A stretch of 64,000 nt of DNA, from contig NZ_JAANOW010000001.1 in assembly GCF_011758805.1 (NCBI RefSeq), positions 1,860,001 through 1,924,000 on the forward strand, in the 5' to 3' direction. The position numbers and the translations under genes are program-made. This DNA is from Mycolicibacterium fluoranthenivorans (GTDB lineage: Bacteria > Actinomycetota > Actinomycetes > Mycobacteriales > Mycobacteriaceae). The notes below the pieces were generated by a model, which was not told the origin of the DNA, searched no databases, and was given only the letters and a program-made list of their open reading frames with translations. Positions 7,973-17,628 of the stretch are shown one piece after another. Each line of letters opens with the position of its first letter. Position 1 is the first letter of the stretch.

Positions 7973-10972
7973 GTGGGTATGCGGCCCGCGGCGCGAATGC
8001 CGAAGCTGACACGACGTAGCCGAATTCTCATCGGGGTGGCCCTGGCCGTCGTCTTACTGCTGTTGGTGGGACCACGGATCATCGACACCTATGTCGACTG
8101 GCTCTGGTTCGGTGAGCTGGGCTACCGGTCGGTCTTCACCACCAGGCTGTTCACCGAGATGGTGCTGGCCGTCGCGGCCGCAGTCGTGATCGGTGCGTTG
8201 GTGTTCGCCGGCATGACGCTGGCCTACCGCACCCGGCCGGTGTTCGTGCCCTCGAACGGGCCCAACGACCCGGTCGCGCGGTACCGCACCACGGTGATGA
8301 GCCGGCTGCGGCTCTTCGGCATCGGCGTCCCGGTGATCATCGGCCTCGGGGCGGCGGTCTTCGCCTGGAACTCCTGGACGATCGTGCAGATGTTCCTGCA
8401 CGGTGGCGATTTCGGCGTCACCGATCCGCAGTTCGGCCGCGATCTCGGTTTCTATGCTTTCGATCTGCCGTTCTACCGGTGGTTGCTGGACTTGCTGATG
8501 ACCGGTGTGTTCATCGCGTTCCTGGCGAACCTGGTGACGCACTACCTGTTCGGTGGAATCCGGCTGTCCGGACGCGCCGGGGTACTGAGCCGGGCTGCGC
8601 GCATCCAACTGGTGTCGTTGGTCGGCACGCTGGTGCTGTTCAAGGCCGCGGCCTACTGGCTGGACCGCTATGAGCTGCTGAGCAACACCCGCGGCGGCAA
8701 GCCGTTCACCGGTGCCGGCTACACCGATATCAACGCCGTGCTGCCGGCCAAGCTGATCCTGCTGGCCATCGCGCTGATCTGCGCGGCCGCCGTGTTCTCC
8801 GCCCTGGTGCTGCGTGACCTGCGCATCCCCGCCATCGGGCTGGTGCTGTTGCTGCTGTCCTCGCTGATCATCGGCGCGGGCTGGCCGATGATCGTCGAGC
8901 AGTTCAGCGTCAAACCGAATGCGGCGCAGAAGGAAAGCGAATACATCAGCCGAAGTATCACCGCGACCAGACAGGCCTACGGGCTGACCGATCAGACCGT
9001 CACCTACCGCGATTACAGCGGCAACGCGGCGACGACCGCCCAGCAGGTGGCGGCCGACCGGGCGACGACGTCGAACATCCGGCTGCTGGACCCGACCATC
9101 GTCAGCCCGGCGTTCACCCAGTTCCAGCAGGGCAAGAACTTCTACAGCTTCCCCGAACAGCTGGCCATGGACCGCTACAACGGGCCCGACGGCAACCTGC
9201 GCGACTTCGTCGTCGCCGCCCGCGAGCTCAACCCGGAACGGCTGATCGACAACCAGCGCGACTGGATCAACCGGCACACCGTGTACACCCACGGAAACGG
9301 TTTCATCGCCTCGCCGGCCAACACCGTGCGCGGTGTCGCCAACGACCCCAACCAGAACGGCGGCTACCCGGAGTTCCTGGCCAGCGTGGTCGGCGCCAAC
9401 GGCAGCGTGGTCTCGCCCGGCCCCGCGCCGCTGGATCAGCCACGGATCTACTACGGCCCGGTGATCGCCAGCGCGCCCGGTGATTACGCGATCGTCGGCC
9501 GCAACGGCGGTGACCGCGAATACGACTACGAGACCAACACCGAGACCAAGAACTACACCTACACCGGTAGCGGTGGCGTCCCGATCGGCAACTGGCTGGC
9601 GCGCAGCGTGTTCGCGGCGAAGTTCGCCGAGCGGAACTTCCTGTTCTCCAACGTGATCGGTTCCAACAGCAAGATCCTGTTCAACCGGGATCCGTCCGAG
9701 CGTGTCGAGGCGGTGGCGCCCTGGCTCACCACCGACAACGGGGTGTACCCGGCCATCGTCAACAAGCGGATGGTGTGGATCGTCGACGGCTACACCACGC
9801 TGGACAACTACCCGTATTCGGAGCTGACCTCGCTGTCCAGCGCAACCATCGACTCCAATGAGGTGGCGGTCAACCGGCTGCTTCCGGACAAGCAGGTGTC
9901 CTACATCCGTAACTCGGTGAAGGCCACCGTCGATGCCTACGACGGCACCGTGACGCTGTATGCGCAGGACGAGAACGATCCGGTGCTCAAGGCGTGGATG
10001 TCGGTGTTCCCGAACACGGTGAAGCCCAAGAGCGAGATGTCTCCGGAGCTGCAGGCTCACCTGCGCTACCCCGAGGATCTGTTCAAGGTGCAGCGTCAAC
10101 TCCTGGCCCGCTATCACGTCAACGATCCGGTGACGTTCTTCTCCACCTCGGATTTCTGGGACGTGCCGCTGGATCCCAACCCGACCGCCAGCAGTTACCA
10201 GCCGCCGTATTACATCGTTGCCAAAGACATTGCGCAGAACGACAATTCGGCGTCGTTCCAGTTGACCAGTGCAATGAACCGGTTCCGGCGCGACTTCCTG
10301 GCCGCTTATATCAGCGCCAGTTCCGACCCGCAGACGTACGGCAAGATCACCGTGCTCACCATCCCGGGTCAGGTCAACGGTCCGAAGCTGGCGTTCAACG
10401 CCATCAGTACCGATACCGCGGTCAGCCAGGACCTCGGTGTCATCGGCCGGGACAACCAGAACCGGATCCGGTGGGGCAACCTGCTGACCCTGCCGGTCAG
10501 CGCGGGCGGCCTGCTGTACGTGGCGCCCGTGTATGCCTCGCCGGGCGCCAGTGACGCCGCATCGTCATACCCACGCCTGATCCGGGTCGCGATGATGTAC
10601 AACGACAAGGTCGGATACGGCCCCACCGTCGGCGATGCGCTCACCGAGATCTTCGGTCCCGGCGCGGCGGCTACGGCCACCGGACCGGCTCCGACCGACG
10701 TCCCGGGTGCCAAGCCGCCCACGTCGCCGCCTGCGGCGCAGACCCCGGCCTCGCCGCCGCAGCAGGGCCAGGCGCCCGAGGTCCCGGTGCCGGTCGGGGC
10801 CATCCCCGGTGGTGGCGTCCAGCTGTCGACCGCCAAAGCCGCTGCGCTGCAGGACGTCAACACCGCGCTGGATGCGGTGCAGCAGGCGCAGCACACCGGC
10901 AATTTCTCCGACTACGGTGCGGCGTTGCAGAGGCTCGACGACGCGATGAACAAGTATCGAGAGGCCAAGTAG
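7973..10972 (+). CDS. UPF0182 family membrane protein (Rv3193c-like)
   Basis: A 999-aa protein with seven predicted N-terminal transmembrane segments (about residues 15-310), a large extracytoplasmic region rich in Tyr/Asn/Asp, and a Pro/Ala-rich linker (about 895-945) before a short helical tail. The family is universal in mycobacteria (Rv3193c, about 992 aa) and has no established biochemical function. The start codon is GTG with GGAG upstream. The stop codon lies in the first copy of a 34-bp tandem repeat, so the 3' end has been duplicated outside the coding sequence. Confidence 0.95.
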   Translation: MGMRPAARMPKLTRRSRILIGVALAVVLLLLVGPRIIDTYVDWLWFGELGYRSVFTTRLFTEMVLAVAAAVVIGALVFAGMTLAYRTRPVFVPSNGPNDPVARYRTTVMSRLRLFGIGVPVIIGLGAAVFAWNSWTIVQMFLHGGDFGVTDPQFGRDLGFYAFDLPFYRWLLDLLMTGVFIAFLANLVTHYLFGGIRLSGRAGVLSRAARIQLVSLVGTLVLFKAAAYWLDRYELLSNTRGGKPFTGAGYTDINAVLPAKLILLAIALICAAAVFSALVLRDLRIPAIGLVLLLLSSLIIGAGWPMIVEQFSVKPNAAQKESEYISRSITATRQAYGLTDQTVTYRDYSGNAATTAQQVAADRATTSNIRLLDPTIVSPAFTQFQQGKNFYSFPEQLAMDRYNGPDGNLRDFVVAARELNPERLIDNQRDWINRHTVYTHGNGFIASPANTVRGVANDPNQNGGYPEFLASVVGANGSVVSPGPAPLDQPRIYYGPVIASAPGDYAIVGRNGGDREYDYETNTETKNYTYTGSGGVPIGNWLARSVFAAKFAERNFLFSNVIGSNSKILFNRDPSERVEAVAPWLTTDNGVYPAIVNKRMVWIVDGYTTLDNYPYSELTSLSSATIDSNEVAVNRLLPDKQVSYIRNSVKATVDAYDGTVTLYAQDENDPVLKAWMSVFPNTVKPKSEMSPELQAHLRYPEDLFKVQRQLLARYHVNDPVTFFSTSDFWDVPLDPNPTASSYQPPYYIVAKDIAQNDNSASFQLTSAMNRFRRDFLAAYISASSDPQTYGKITVLTIPGQVNGPKLAFNAISTDTAVSQDLGVIGRDNQNRIRWGNLLTLPVSAGGLLYVAPVYASPGASDAASSYPRLIRVAMMYNDKVGYGPTVGDALTEIFGPGAAATATGPAPTDVPGAKPPTSPPAAQTPASPPQQGQAPEVPVPVGAIPGGGVQLSTAKAAALQDVNTALDAVQQAQHTGNFSDYGAALQRLDDAMNKYREAK

Positions 10973-11042
10973 CTTGCGGATTGGCCCGACTGGCCAGGCC
11001 AAGTAGCTTGCGGATTGGCCCGACTGGCCAGGCCAAGTAGCT
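10963..11042. repeat. 34-bp tandem duplication over the UPF0182 stop
   Basis: Units start at 10963 and 10997, with a third partial copy at 11031. Each begins GGCCAAGTAGCTTGCGGATT. The first contains the final codons and TAG of the UPF0182 gene. The exact identity of the two full copies points to a recent slippage duplication. Confidence 0.9.
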
Positions 11043-11051
11043 CGATGTAGC

Positions 11052-11112
11052 CGCGTTTGTGCGGTTTCATACGTCACTCGCCGGTGCGAGCGTATGAGAC
11101 CGCACAAACGCG
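11052..11112. terminator. 22-bp inverted repeat after UPF0182
   Basis: Arms 11052-11073 and 11091-11112 pair over 22 bp with one mismatch. The 17-nt loop contains its own CTCG/CGAG pairing. It lies between two same-strand genes and has no T-tract, so it is either a strong hairpin terminator or a cruciform-forming site. Confidence 0.75.
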
Positions 11113-11205
11113 TCGCCCGTGTGCTTGGAGTGCGTTCCAAGAAGATCCCAAGTGGGTTCGTCCATTCTTTTCGCCTGTCATACGTGCATGGTTGAAAGGA
11201 CTCCG

Positions 11206-12615
11206 ATGACCCTGGCCGAAACTGTCGGCGATGATGTTCTGTCCACGCTGCCCGACCACGTCAGCGCGCTGGTCGCGCTGCCCGGCGAGCCCGGCTACGA
11301 ACGCTGCACCCCGTGGAATGTGGCTGCGCAGGTGCAGCCGGCGGCGGTGGTCTTCGCCACCGAACCACACCACGTGGCCGAGGCCGTCCGGTTTGCCGCC
11401 GGGTGCGGTAGGCGGGTTACCGTGCAGGCGACCGGTCACGGGGCCATCCCGATCGGGCCGGACGCCATTCTGGTGCTCACCTCGGCGATGACCGAATGCG
11501 TCATCGATGCCGACGTCCGCATCGCGCGGGTGTCCGCGGGTGTGAGATGGCAGCAGGTGATCGATGCCGCTGCACCGTATGGCCTTGCGCCGCTGTGCGG
11601 ATCGTCGACCAGCGTCGGGGTGGTGGGATTCCTCACCGGTGGTGGTGTCGGACCGTTGGCGCGCAGTGTCGGGGTGTCCTCCGACTATGTGCGGTCCTTC
11701 GACGTGGTGACCGGGGCGGGGGAGTTGCTGCATGTAACCCCCGACGAACACGCCGACATGTTCTGGGGACTGCGCGGCGGGAAGGCGACACTGGGGATTG
11801 TGACCGCAGTGGAGATCGAGCTGCTGCCGATTCCCGAATTCTACGGCGGCGCCGTCTATTTCGATGGCGATGAGGCTGCCACGGTGCTGCGGACATGGCG
11901 CGACTGGTGTGCCACGTTGCCCGAGAATGTCAACACCTCGATCGCGCTGCAGCATCTGCCGCCGCTGCCCGGCGTGCCGGAACCACTGGCCGGCCGACTG
12001 ACCGTTGCGGTGCGTTACGCAGCCCTCGACGATTTCGCCGAAGCGGCAACGCTGCTGGACCCCATCCGGGCCGCCGGAACACCGGTCCTCGACACCGTCG
12101 AGGTCCAGCCCTATGCGGCGATCGCAGCGGTACATGCGGATCCGGTCGATCCGATGCCGGTGCACGAGGAGCAGACGTTGTTGCGCGAGCTCACCACTGA
12201 TGCGGTCGACATTCTGCTCGCCGCGGCCGGGCCGGGGTCGGCGTCGGTGCAGACCATCGTCGAGGTGCGGATGCTCGGCGGAGCATTCGCCCGGCAGGCC
12301 GAGCACAGCAGCGCGTTCTGCCACCGAAACGCCGCCTACGCGGTCACCACCATCGGCGTGCTCGCCGGTCCCGCAGCGCAGCTGGTGCCTGCCCAGGCCG
12401 GCGCGCTGGGGCGGGCACTGGAGCCGTGGTCAACCGGTGGTCTGATGCCGAATTTCGTGCCGTCGGCCGATCCCGCGCGGATAGCGCGGGTGTACGACGA
12501 GGACACCCGGCACTGGCTGGCCGCCCTCGCTGACCGGTATGACCCCGACGGCGTGTTCCGGACAGGTCAAGTCGTGCGTCACCCAGCCCCAGAACAGCCC
12601 GAAAAGAGCCTCTGA
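11206..12615 (+). CDS. FAD-binding (PCMH-type) oxidoreductase
   Basis: A 469-aa flavoprotein of the berberine-bridge/6-hydroxynicotine-oxidase class. The N-terminal FAD_binding_4 domain shows QATGHGAI, with the His expected to carry covalent FAD, and the Gly-rich GVVGFLTGGGVGPLARS loop. The C-terminus has a BBE-like RYDPDGVFRTGQV. No secretion signal is seen. The ATG at 11206 has GAAAGGA six bases upstream, which decides it over upstream in-frame starts. The substrate is unknown. It is the last core gene before the tRNA-anchored accessory region, with its stop 51 bp from the tRNA. Confidence 0.9.
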   Translation: MTLAETVGDDVLSTLPDHVSALVALPGEPGYERCTPWNVAAQVQPAAVVFATEPHHVAEAVRFAAGCGRRVTVQATGHGAIPIGPDAILVLTSAMTECVIDADVRIARVSAGVRWQQVIDAAAPYGLAPLCGSSTSVGVVGFLTGGGVGPLARSVGVSSDYVRSFDVVTGAGELLHVTPDEHADMFWGLRGGKATLGIVTAVEIELLPIPEFYGGAVYFDGDEAATVLRTWRDWCATLPENVNTSIALQHLPPLPGVPEPLAGRLTVAVRYAALDDFAEAATLLDPIRAAGTPVLDTVEVQPYAAIAAVHADPVDPMPVHEEQTLLRELTTDAVDILLAAAGPGSASVQTIVEVRMLGGAFARQAEHSSAFCHRNAAYAVTTIGVLAGPAAQLVPAQAGALGRALEPWSTGGLMPNFVPSADPARIARVYDEDTRHWLAALADRYDPDGVFRTGQVVRHPAPEQPEKSL

Positions 12616-12666
12616 GCACTCGATTTGGATCTGCACGCACCCCTTCTGTAACGTTGTATTCACCAA

Positions 12667-12740
12667 CGCGGGGTGGAGCAGCTCGGTAGCTCGCTGGGCT
12701 CATAACCCAGAGGTCGCAGGTTCGAATCCTGTCCCCGCTA
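12667..12740 (+). tRNA. Initiator tRNA-fMet (CAT)
   Basis: A complete cloverleaf with anticodon CAT in loop CTCATAA. Initiator features are visible: three G-C pairs at the base of the anticodon stem (GGG/CCC) and an unpaired first position (C1 against T72). The T-loop reads TTCGAAT. CCA is not encoded. Its 3' half is duplicated at 22405-22449 and, with changes, at 45487-45530, which marks it as an integration target. Confidence 0.95.
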
Positions 12741-12741
12741 C
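12697..12741 (+). other. Attachment site (attB/attL) in the tRNA 3' half
   Basis: These 45 bp are identical to 22405-22449. The repeat runs from the anticodon stem to just past the discriminator base, the classical crossover segment for tyrosine integrases that use tRNA genes. Confidence 0.85.
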
Positions 12742-12750
12742 TAGGTAAGA

Positions 12751-12782
12751 CGGCTCCCGGAGGCAACTCCGGGAGCCGTTTT
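12751..12782 (+). terminator. Terminator of the initiator tRNA
   Basis: A perfect 12-bp stem CGGCTCCCGGAG / CTCCGGGAGCCG with loop GCAA and a TTTT tail. Variants follow the other three attachment-site copies. Confidence 0.93.
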
Positions 12783-13290
12783 CATGGCCGTTGTGTACGG
12801 TTTGTGAACGAATCCCTGGCAGGGTGTCTGGCGCGACTCACGGTCCCTGGTACAGCCCGCCGAGTGCACCGCTGACGGGGCTGGAGTTGGGCGACCCGTT
12901 CAATGGGAGGCGCTGACACGTTCTTCCCGGGCCCGATGGCGGTCGCCGCGGCATGCTGGCGACCTCGACGAGAACTCACCACTTCGCGGCTGGTCGACAT
13001 TTCAAGCGTCGCCGACAGACGGCGTGCCGGTTACGCGATTGGCGTGGGTCGGCGAAACACTCAGGACGGACGGGTGCGGGGGCGTCGGCGAACGGGCTGT
13101 GGCACGGCTCAGTTGTCAGAGTGTCGTGGATGTCAATCGTCATCCATGGTTCGTTCGCTGCAGCCGAGCGTCTAGGCGACCAGCCGCGCGAAAACGTGCC
13201 TCAGCGTTGCGAGAACGACGGAGGCACCTATCCAAGCTGCCGCAACGGGGGTGTTCTGGCAGGTCCAGCCGCCGTCTTTTGGGCTCTGAC
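12783..13290. other. Gene-free left end of island A
   Basis: About 500 bp between the tRNA terminator and the CitE-like gene. Short frames exist on both strands but show no family signature. The segment at 12793-12817 (GTACGGTTTGTGAACGAATC) resembles 22272-22297 at the other island end and could be an integrase arm-site remnant. Confidence 0.4.
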
Positions 13291-14109
13291 TCAGTGGTCG
13301 CGGCAGGCGCTGAGGGGTGGCTCGGCCGCTCGCAGTAGATCCGCCGCCCGGGCAGCGACGGGCGCGTCGACGAATTCGCCGTCGGGCATTCTGAGGGCGC
13401 CGTGACCAGCCTCGTCGAAGGCGGTGAGAACTGCTCGTGCCCAATCGATTTGCTGAGCAGTGGGCGTGAAGACGCGGTGTATTGCCGGCAGTTGCATGGG
13501 ATGGATCGCAGACTTGCCAAAGAAGCCAAGATCTCGGGATTGCTCCGCCTCCAATGTCAGTGCGGCGTCGTCGTCGATGTGAGCGAACACGCTGTCAATT
13601 GGTGGCGGTAAGCCTGCTGCGCGAGCTGCCAGGACGATCTGTGAGCGAGCGTGCTGCAGCGGTGCGAAGCCAGCCCCGGCACCAAGGTCACGGCGCAGAT
13701 CGACCCCTCCGATCGCGAGGAATCTGCACCCAGGGGTAGCAGCGATGTCAGCCGAGGCAAGGACCCCGCGGGCAGTCTCGATCGCACACATGATGGGGAC
13801 ACCCGGACGGCGTGTGGTTACCCATTCGACGTCGGAGGGGTCGTCCACCTTGGGAATCCGAATGCCGGCCACAGCAGGGCCAACGGCGTCGAGGTCGGCC
13901 GCACAGTCCTCTGACCTGACGGCGTTGACCCGTACCCACGCGGCGTTCGTCGTGGTCGAGACGGCCACGTTGCGCCGTGCGTGGGCCTTGTCCTGAGGTG
14001 GTACCGCATCCTCGAGGTCCAGAATTACCGCGTCGGCGCCGGCGGTGAACACCTTGCTCACCAGCTTGTCGACGTGGCCGGGAGCGAATAGATAGCTGCG
14101 GTCCATCAC
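13291..14109 (-). CDS. HpcH/HpaI aldolase / CitE-like lyase
   Basis: A 272-aa TIM-barrel lyase of the CitE/Rv2498c class, which cleaves or makes short beta-hydroxyacyl-CoA thioesters such as citramalyl-CoA or malyl-CoA. Visible signatures are VILDLEDAVPP, the AIETARGVL metal-binding glutamate, GGVDLRRDLG and the C-terminal GFFGKSAIHP. Its start overlaps the stop of the upstream CoA-transferase gene by 4 bp, so the two are translationally coupled. A CoA-activating transferase followed by a C-C lyase is the logic of itaconate/citramalate-type dicarboxylate degradation. The substrate is inferred only at that level. Confidence 0.85.
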   Translation of the reverse strand: MMDRSYLFAPGHVDKLVSKVFTAGADAVILDLEDAVPPQDKAHARRNVAVSTTTNAAWVRVNAVRSEDCAADLDAVGPAVAGIRIPKVDDPSDVEWVTTRRPGVPIMCAIETARGVLASADIAATPGCRFLAIGGVDLRRDLGAGAGFAPLQHARSQIVLAARAAGLPPPIDSVFAHIDDDAALTLEAEQSRDLGFFGKSAIHPMQLPAIHRVFTPTAQQIDWARAVLTAFDEAGHGALRMPDGEFVDAPVAARAADLLRAAEPPLSACRDH

Positions 14110-15362
14110 ATGGTCCCGTCTTGTCGCAGTCTGTCCATCGTGATGCGGTCGACGCCCAGCTCGGCAAAGACGTCGTCATTGTCTTGGCCCAGACGCCGGC
14201 CGGTGTGCTGCACTGATCCGGGGGTCTTGGACATCCGGAAGAAGACGTTTTGCATTTGTAGTGGTCCTAGGTCTTCGTCCTTGCAGGTGATGACGGACTC
14301 GCGTTGTCGCACGTGTGGATCGTTCACGAGCTGTTCGACGTCGTAGATCGGGGCGATGGCGGCGCCGGCATTGGTGAATGCTTCGACGACGGTTTCGAAG
14401 GGCCGTGCCGCGATCCATTCGCCGACGAGTTTGTCGAGAAGATCTGCCCGTTGAGCGCGTTCCCCGGCGTGCGCGAACCATGCCTCTTCGGCGATCTCGG
14501 GATGCCCTACCAGTTGCAGCACACGCCGCGCGATGCTGGTGGCGCTGGCGCTGATGGCCACCCACCGATCGTCGCTGCACTGATAGGCGTTGCGCGGGGC
14601 GTTGTTTGGTGACCGATTGCCGTGGCGCCCGGGGATCTCGCCGAGTTGGTCATAGACCGTGGGGCCGGGGCCGAGAATTCCGAGTAGCGGTTCGAGCAGG
14701 GACAGGTCGATGACCTGACCCTCGCCACCACGAGCGTCGCGATGGTAGAGAGCAAGTGAGATTGCGAGCGCTCCGGTGATCCCTGCAACGCCGTCGGCGA
14801 GCCCGAAGGGCGGCAGAGTCGGTGGTCCCGTTTCCTGTCCGGTCTGATGCGCAAATCCGCTCATGGCTTCTATGAGAGTTCCGAAGGCCCGCCGCTTCGC
14901 ATACGGGCCGGTCTGCCCAAATCCGGTGACCCGCAGAATGATGAGACGTGGGTTGATGTCGTGCATGACGTCTGGGCCAAGCCCCCATGCTTCGAGAACG
15001 CCGGGACGAAAGTTCTCGATGAAGACGTCGGCCTCCCGCAGCAGGGCGCAGAGAAGCTCGCGACCCTCGTCGGCGCTGAAATTCAGTGTGACCGTTCGCT
15101 TGTTACGGGCAATCACCTTCCACCACAGGCCATGGCCGTCCTTCTGCCACCCATGCGCGCGCGCCGGATCCCCATCAGGATGTTCGATCTTGATGACGTC
15201 GGCACCGAAGTCACCCAGCATCATCGCCGCAATGGGCGCCGCATAAACGAATCCTGCGTCCAGCACCCGTAAGCCGTCGAGCGGCCCACGGCTGACCGGA
15301 TGCGAAGCGTCTAGTGTGTCGGGTCCAGGTGAACCGACGGGCGTGGTTGTGGCCATGAACAC
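14106..15362 (-). CDS. CaiB/BaiF family III CoA-transferase
   Basis: A 418-aa class III CoA-transferase. Family features are GLRVLDAGFVYAAPIAAMMLGDFGADVIKIE split over the N-terminus (about residues 29-59), the catalytic-Asp region, and EAMSGFAHQTG. It transfers CoA between carboxylic acids in the cytoplasm. A 48-bp gap separates it from the GntR gene upstream, and that gap contains an operator-like TTGTCC/GGTCAA palindrome, so the transferase-lyase pair may have its own promoter. It overlaps the CitE-like gene by 4 bp. Confidence 0.9.
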   Translation of the reverse strand: MFMATTTPVGSPGPDTLDASHPVSRGPLDGLRVLDAGFVYAAPIAAMMLGDFGADVIKIEHPDGDPARAHGWQKDGHGLWWKVIARNKRTVTLNFSADEGRELLCALLREADVFIENFRPGVLEAWGLGPDVMHDINPRLIILRVTGFGQTGPYAKRRAFGTLIEAMSGFAHQTGQETGPPTLPPFGLADGVAGITGALAISLALYHRDARGGEGQVIDLSLLEPLLGILGPGPTVYDQLGEIPGRHGNRSPNNAPRNAYQCSDDRWVAISASATSIARRVLQLVGHPEIAEEAWFAHAGERAQRADLLDKLVGEWIAARPFETVVEAFTNAGAAIAPIYDVEQLVNDPHVRQRESVITCKDEDLGPLQMQNVFFRMSKTPGSVQHTGRRLGQDNDDVFAELGVDRITMDRLRQDGTM

Positions 15363-15395
15363 ATTGAAGTCGGCGGCCGTCGCCCTGTCAACCTA

Positions 15396-15414
15396 TTGTC
15401 CCACAATAGGTCAA
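15396..15414. promoter_or_regulatory. Candidate GntR operator 1
   Basis: TTGTCCCACAATAGGTCAA, an imperfect inverted repeat TTGNCC-N7-GGTCAA, lies 34 bp upstream of the CoA-transferase ATG and overlaps the GntR stop. Thirteen of the central positions match the site at 20741. Proposed target of the GntR protein encoded alongside. Confidence 0.6.
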
Positions 15415-16097
15415 AGTGAATCAGGGGTGGTCTGTGGATCGTTGAGCGCCGTGCGCGCAGCATTGCCGATGTGTTGACGCCACAGGTCCGCCGCGGCGGC
15501 GGCGTCGCGCGCTTCGATCGCGAGCAGAACGTCTTTGATTTCGTTCTTGCTCCGGGCAGGGCGCCCGGGTTGCGACAGTGACTGTGCGCGCAGGCCGGCG
15601 AGGCGTCCGTTCAACAATTTTGCCTGCGCGCCGACGACCTTGTTTTCCGTTCCGGCATAGATGATTTCGTAGAAGTGGTTCTTTGCGTCGATCATTGCGG
15701 CGACGTCGAGCGAATCGTGGGCAGCGAAGAGCGTTGTGCAGGAGTCATGCAAATCGTTGATGGCATCCTGGGTTGCTCGCTCGACGAAGAGGCGGACCGC
15801 CAAACACTCGAGGGCTTCCCGGAATTCATAGAGGTCGCGAGCGTCTCGATCGGAGATCGTCGATACGACGGGTCCCTTATGCGGTGGAATCTCGATGAAG
15901 CCTTCGGCCTCCAGCTGCCGACAGGCCTCGCGAATCGTGTTCCTGGACACGTCGAGCTGTTCGCACAGCTCTCGTTCGACCAGTCGTTGGCCGGGCAGCA
16001 GGTTGCCTCGGATGATCTCGTCGCGTATCGCCTCGACCGCCTGAGCCCGCACCGGGGCCACTATGCGGGTGATCTTCATACGAACCTCCAGCGACAC
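15411..16097 (-). CDS. GntR family (FadR/FCD type) transcriptional regulator
   Basis: A 228-aa regulator. The winged helix at about residues 15-80 contains RELCEQLDVSRNTIREACRQ. The FCD ligand-binding helical domain follows, with metal-type residues EFREALE, FYEIIY and LWRQHIGNA. FCD regulators typically sense organic acids, which suits the carboxylate genes around it. The start may be the ATG of MKITRIV rather than the listed first Met. It probably acts on the palindromes at 15396, 20741 and possibly 22201. Confidence 0.9.
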   Translation of the reverse strand: MSLEVRMKITRIVAPVRAQAVEAIRDEIIRGNLLPGQRLVERELCEQLDVSRNTIREACRQLEAEGFIEIPPHKGPVVSTISDRDARDLYEFREALECLAVRLFVERATQDAINDLHDSCTTLFAAHDSLDVAAMIDAKNHFYEIIYAGTENKVVGAQAKLLNGRLAGLRAQSLSQPGRPARSKNEIKDVLLAIEARDAAAAADLWRQHIGNAARTALNDPQTTPDSL

Positions 16098-16235
16098 CTT
16101 ATTGGAATGTCCAACTGAGGGACGATACTACTAACGGTGGGGCTTCATGGGTTCGGCTGGCCGCGATGGGAGGCTGCGCAGGCGTCCTGGCTCCGCGGTT
16201 TGGCGGTGGATGACGGCGTCACACGTCCGGGTTCC

Positions 16236-17564
16236 TCATCGCAGGTCGATGCCCTTGGTCTCGGGCGTGAGCAGTGTCGTCAGCAGACCTACCGCGACCA
16301 GTCCGACCATGTAGGCGGAGAACAGCCAGCTCATGTGGTGGCTGTTGAGCCAGGTCAGCACATAGGGAGCTGTTCCGCCGAAGATGGCGACCATCAATGA
16401 ATAGGGGACGCCGACTCCTGAGGCCCGCACGTCTGTCGGGAACAGCTCCGCGAAGTAGGCGGGCATGATCCCGACGAAGGCGCCCAGGAAGAACAGGGCC
16501 ACCATCATGACCAGCGTCAGCACGACCGCCGAGTCGCCGACGAGCGCCATGAGCGGAAACGTCAACACGAGCATCGCCACGCCGTAGGTGATGAAGATCG
16601 GTTTGCGGCCTACCTTGTCGGACAGCTTGCCCCACAGGGGAAGCGAGATCATGAAGAAGACGTTCGCGATGACGCTGGCCCACAGTCCGTGCGTCGGGTC
16701 GAGCCCCCGGTTCGCAATGGCGAAGCCGGGGATTCCCACCGCCCAGGTGTAGTACACGACCGTGACCCCGGCGCTCATGCCGAGGATGCGTGCAATGCTC
16801 GTCTTGTTGCGGCGCAGTCCGCGGACGAGATCCCCTGTGGTGGCATGCTCGCCGGTGCTGCGCTCGTTCTCGAAGGCCTCGGTCTCGTGCATCGTGCGTC
16901 GGATGTACAGCCCGGCCACGGCGAGCAGTCCGCCGATGAGGAACGGTACGCGCCACGCCCAGTCGCGCAACGCATCTGGACCGATGGTGCTCGACGCTCC
17001 CGCGCCGATCAGCGAGGCGAGGACGATCCCTGCGGTCACCGAGACGTACACGCTGGTGGACCACAGGCCGCGTTTGGCCCGCGGTGCGATCTCGGCGATG
17101 TAGGTGTAGGACGCGGCGATCTCGCCGCCGTGGGCCAACCCCTGGATGAGCCTTGCCACGAGGAGAACGAGCCCGGCCCACACCCCGATGACGTCGTGGG
17201 TCGGCGCTATCCCGATCAACAAGCTCCCGGCTGCCATCGTCATCATCGATGTCGTGAGAGCGAAGCGGCGACCGTGGCGGTCTGCGAGCCAACCGAAGAA
17301 GAATCCGCCGATGGGTCGCATCAGGAATCCTGCGGCGAAGATCGCGAGAGTCGACAGCAATGCGCTGGTGGGATTGTCGCTGACGAAGAACTGAGCGGCG
17401 AAGAATGGGGCGAAGATCGCGTAGACGCTCCAGTCGTACCACTCGAGGGTGTTGCCGACACCGGCTCCGAGAAGGGTGCGAAACTTGCTTTGGCCCGGTC
17501 GGCCATCCGGCGGGGTGTGTTCAGCAGTCGGGTGAGCCGGACTGGTCGGTGGCGAGGTGGTCAT
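16236..17564 (-). CDS. MFS transporter, metabolite:H+ symporter family
   Basis: A 442-aa, 12-TM carrier of the MHS branch (ShiA/KgtP/CitA type), which imports organic acids with protons. The signature loop GWLADRHGRRFALT lies between TM2 and TM3, followed by RLIQGLAHGGEIAAS. The second conserved loop is LWGKLSDKVGRKP. It lies in one minus-strand run between the flavoprotein and GntR genes. The family preference for di- and tricarboxylates supports the idea that the island degrades such an acid. Confidence 0.9.
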   Translation of the reverse strand: MTTSPPTSPAHPTAEHTPPDGRPGQSKFRTLLGAGVGNTLEWYDWSVYAIFAPFFAAQFFVSDNPTSALLSTLAIFAAGFLMRPIGGFFFGWLADRHGRRFALTTSMMTMAAGSLLIGIAPTHDVIGVWAGLVLLVARLIQGLAHGGEIAASYTYIAEIAPRAKRGLWSTSVYVSVTAGIVLASLIGAGASSTIGPDALRDWAWRVPFLIGGLLAVAGLYIRRTMHETEAFENERSTGEHATTGDLVRGLRRNKTSIARILGMSAGVTVVYYTWAVGIPGFAIANRGLDPTHGLWASVIANVFFMISLPLWGKLSDKVGRKPIFITYGVAMLVLTFPLMALVGDSAVVLTLVMMVALFFLGAFVGIMPAYFAELFPTDVRASGVGVPYSLMVAIFGGTAPYVLTWLNSHHMSWLFSAYMVGLVAVGLLTTLLTPETKGIDLR

Positions 17565-17628
17565 GGGCGGCTTCCTGAGCGGACGACGAAGCGCAACGGC
17601 GCTGCACTTCGTCTGGGGGATAGAGGGT

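Noticed and set aside
8054..10117. Long minus-strand frame inside UPF0182
   Set aside because: His/Gln/Arg/Gly-biased antisense shadow of the real gene, as expected in high-GC DNA.
10963..11112. Insertion-sequence end
   Set aside because: Tandem repeat and hairpin lack a transposase and target-site duplication.
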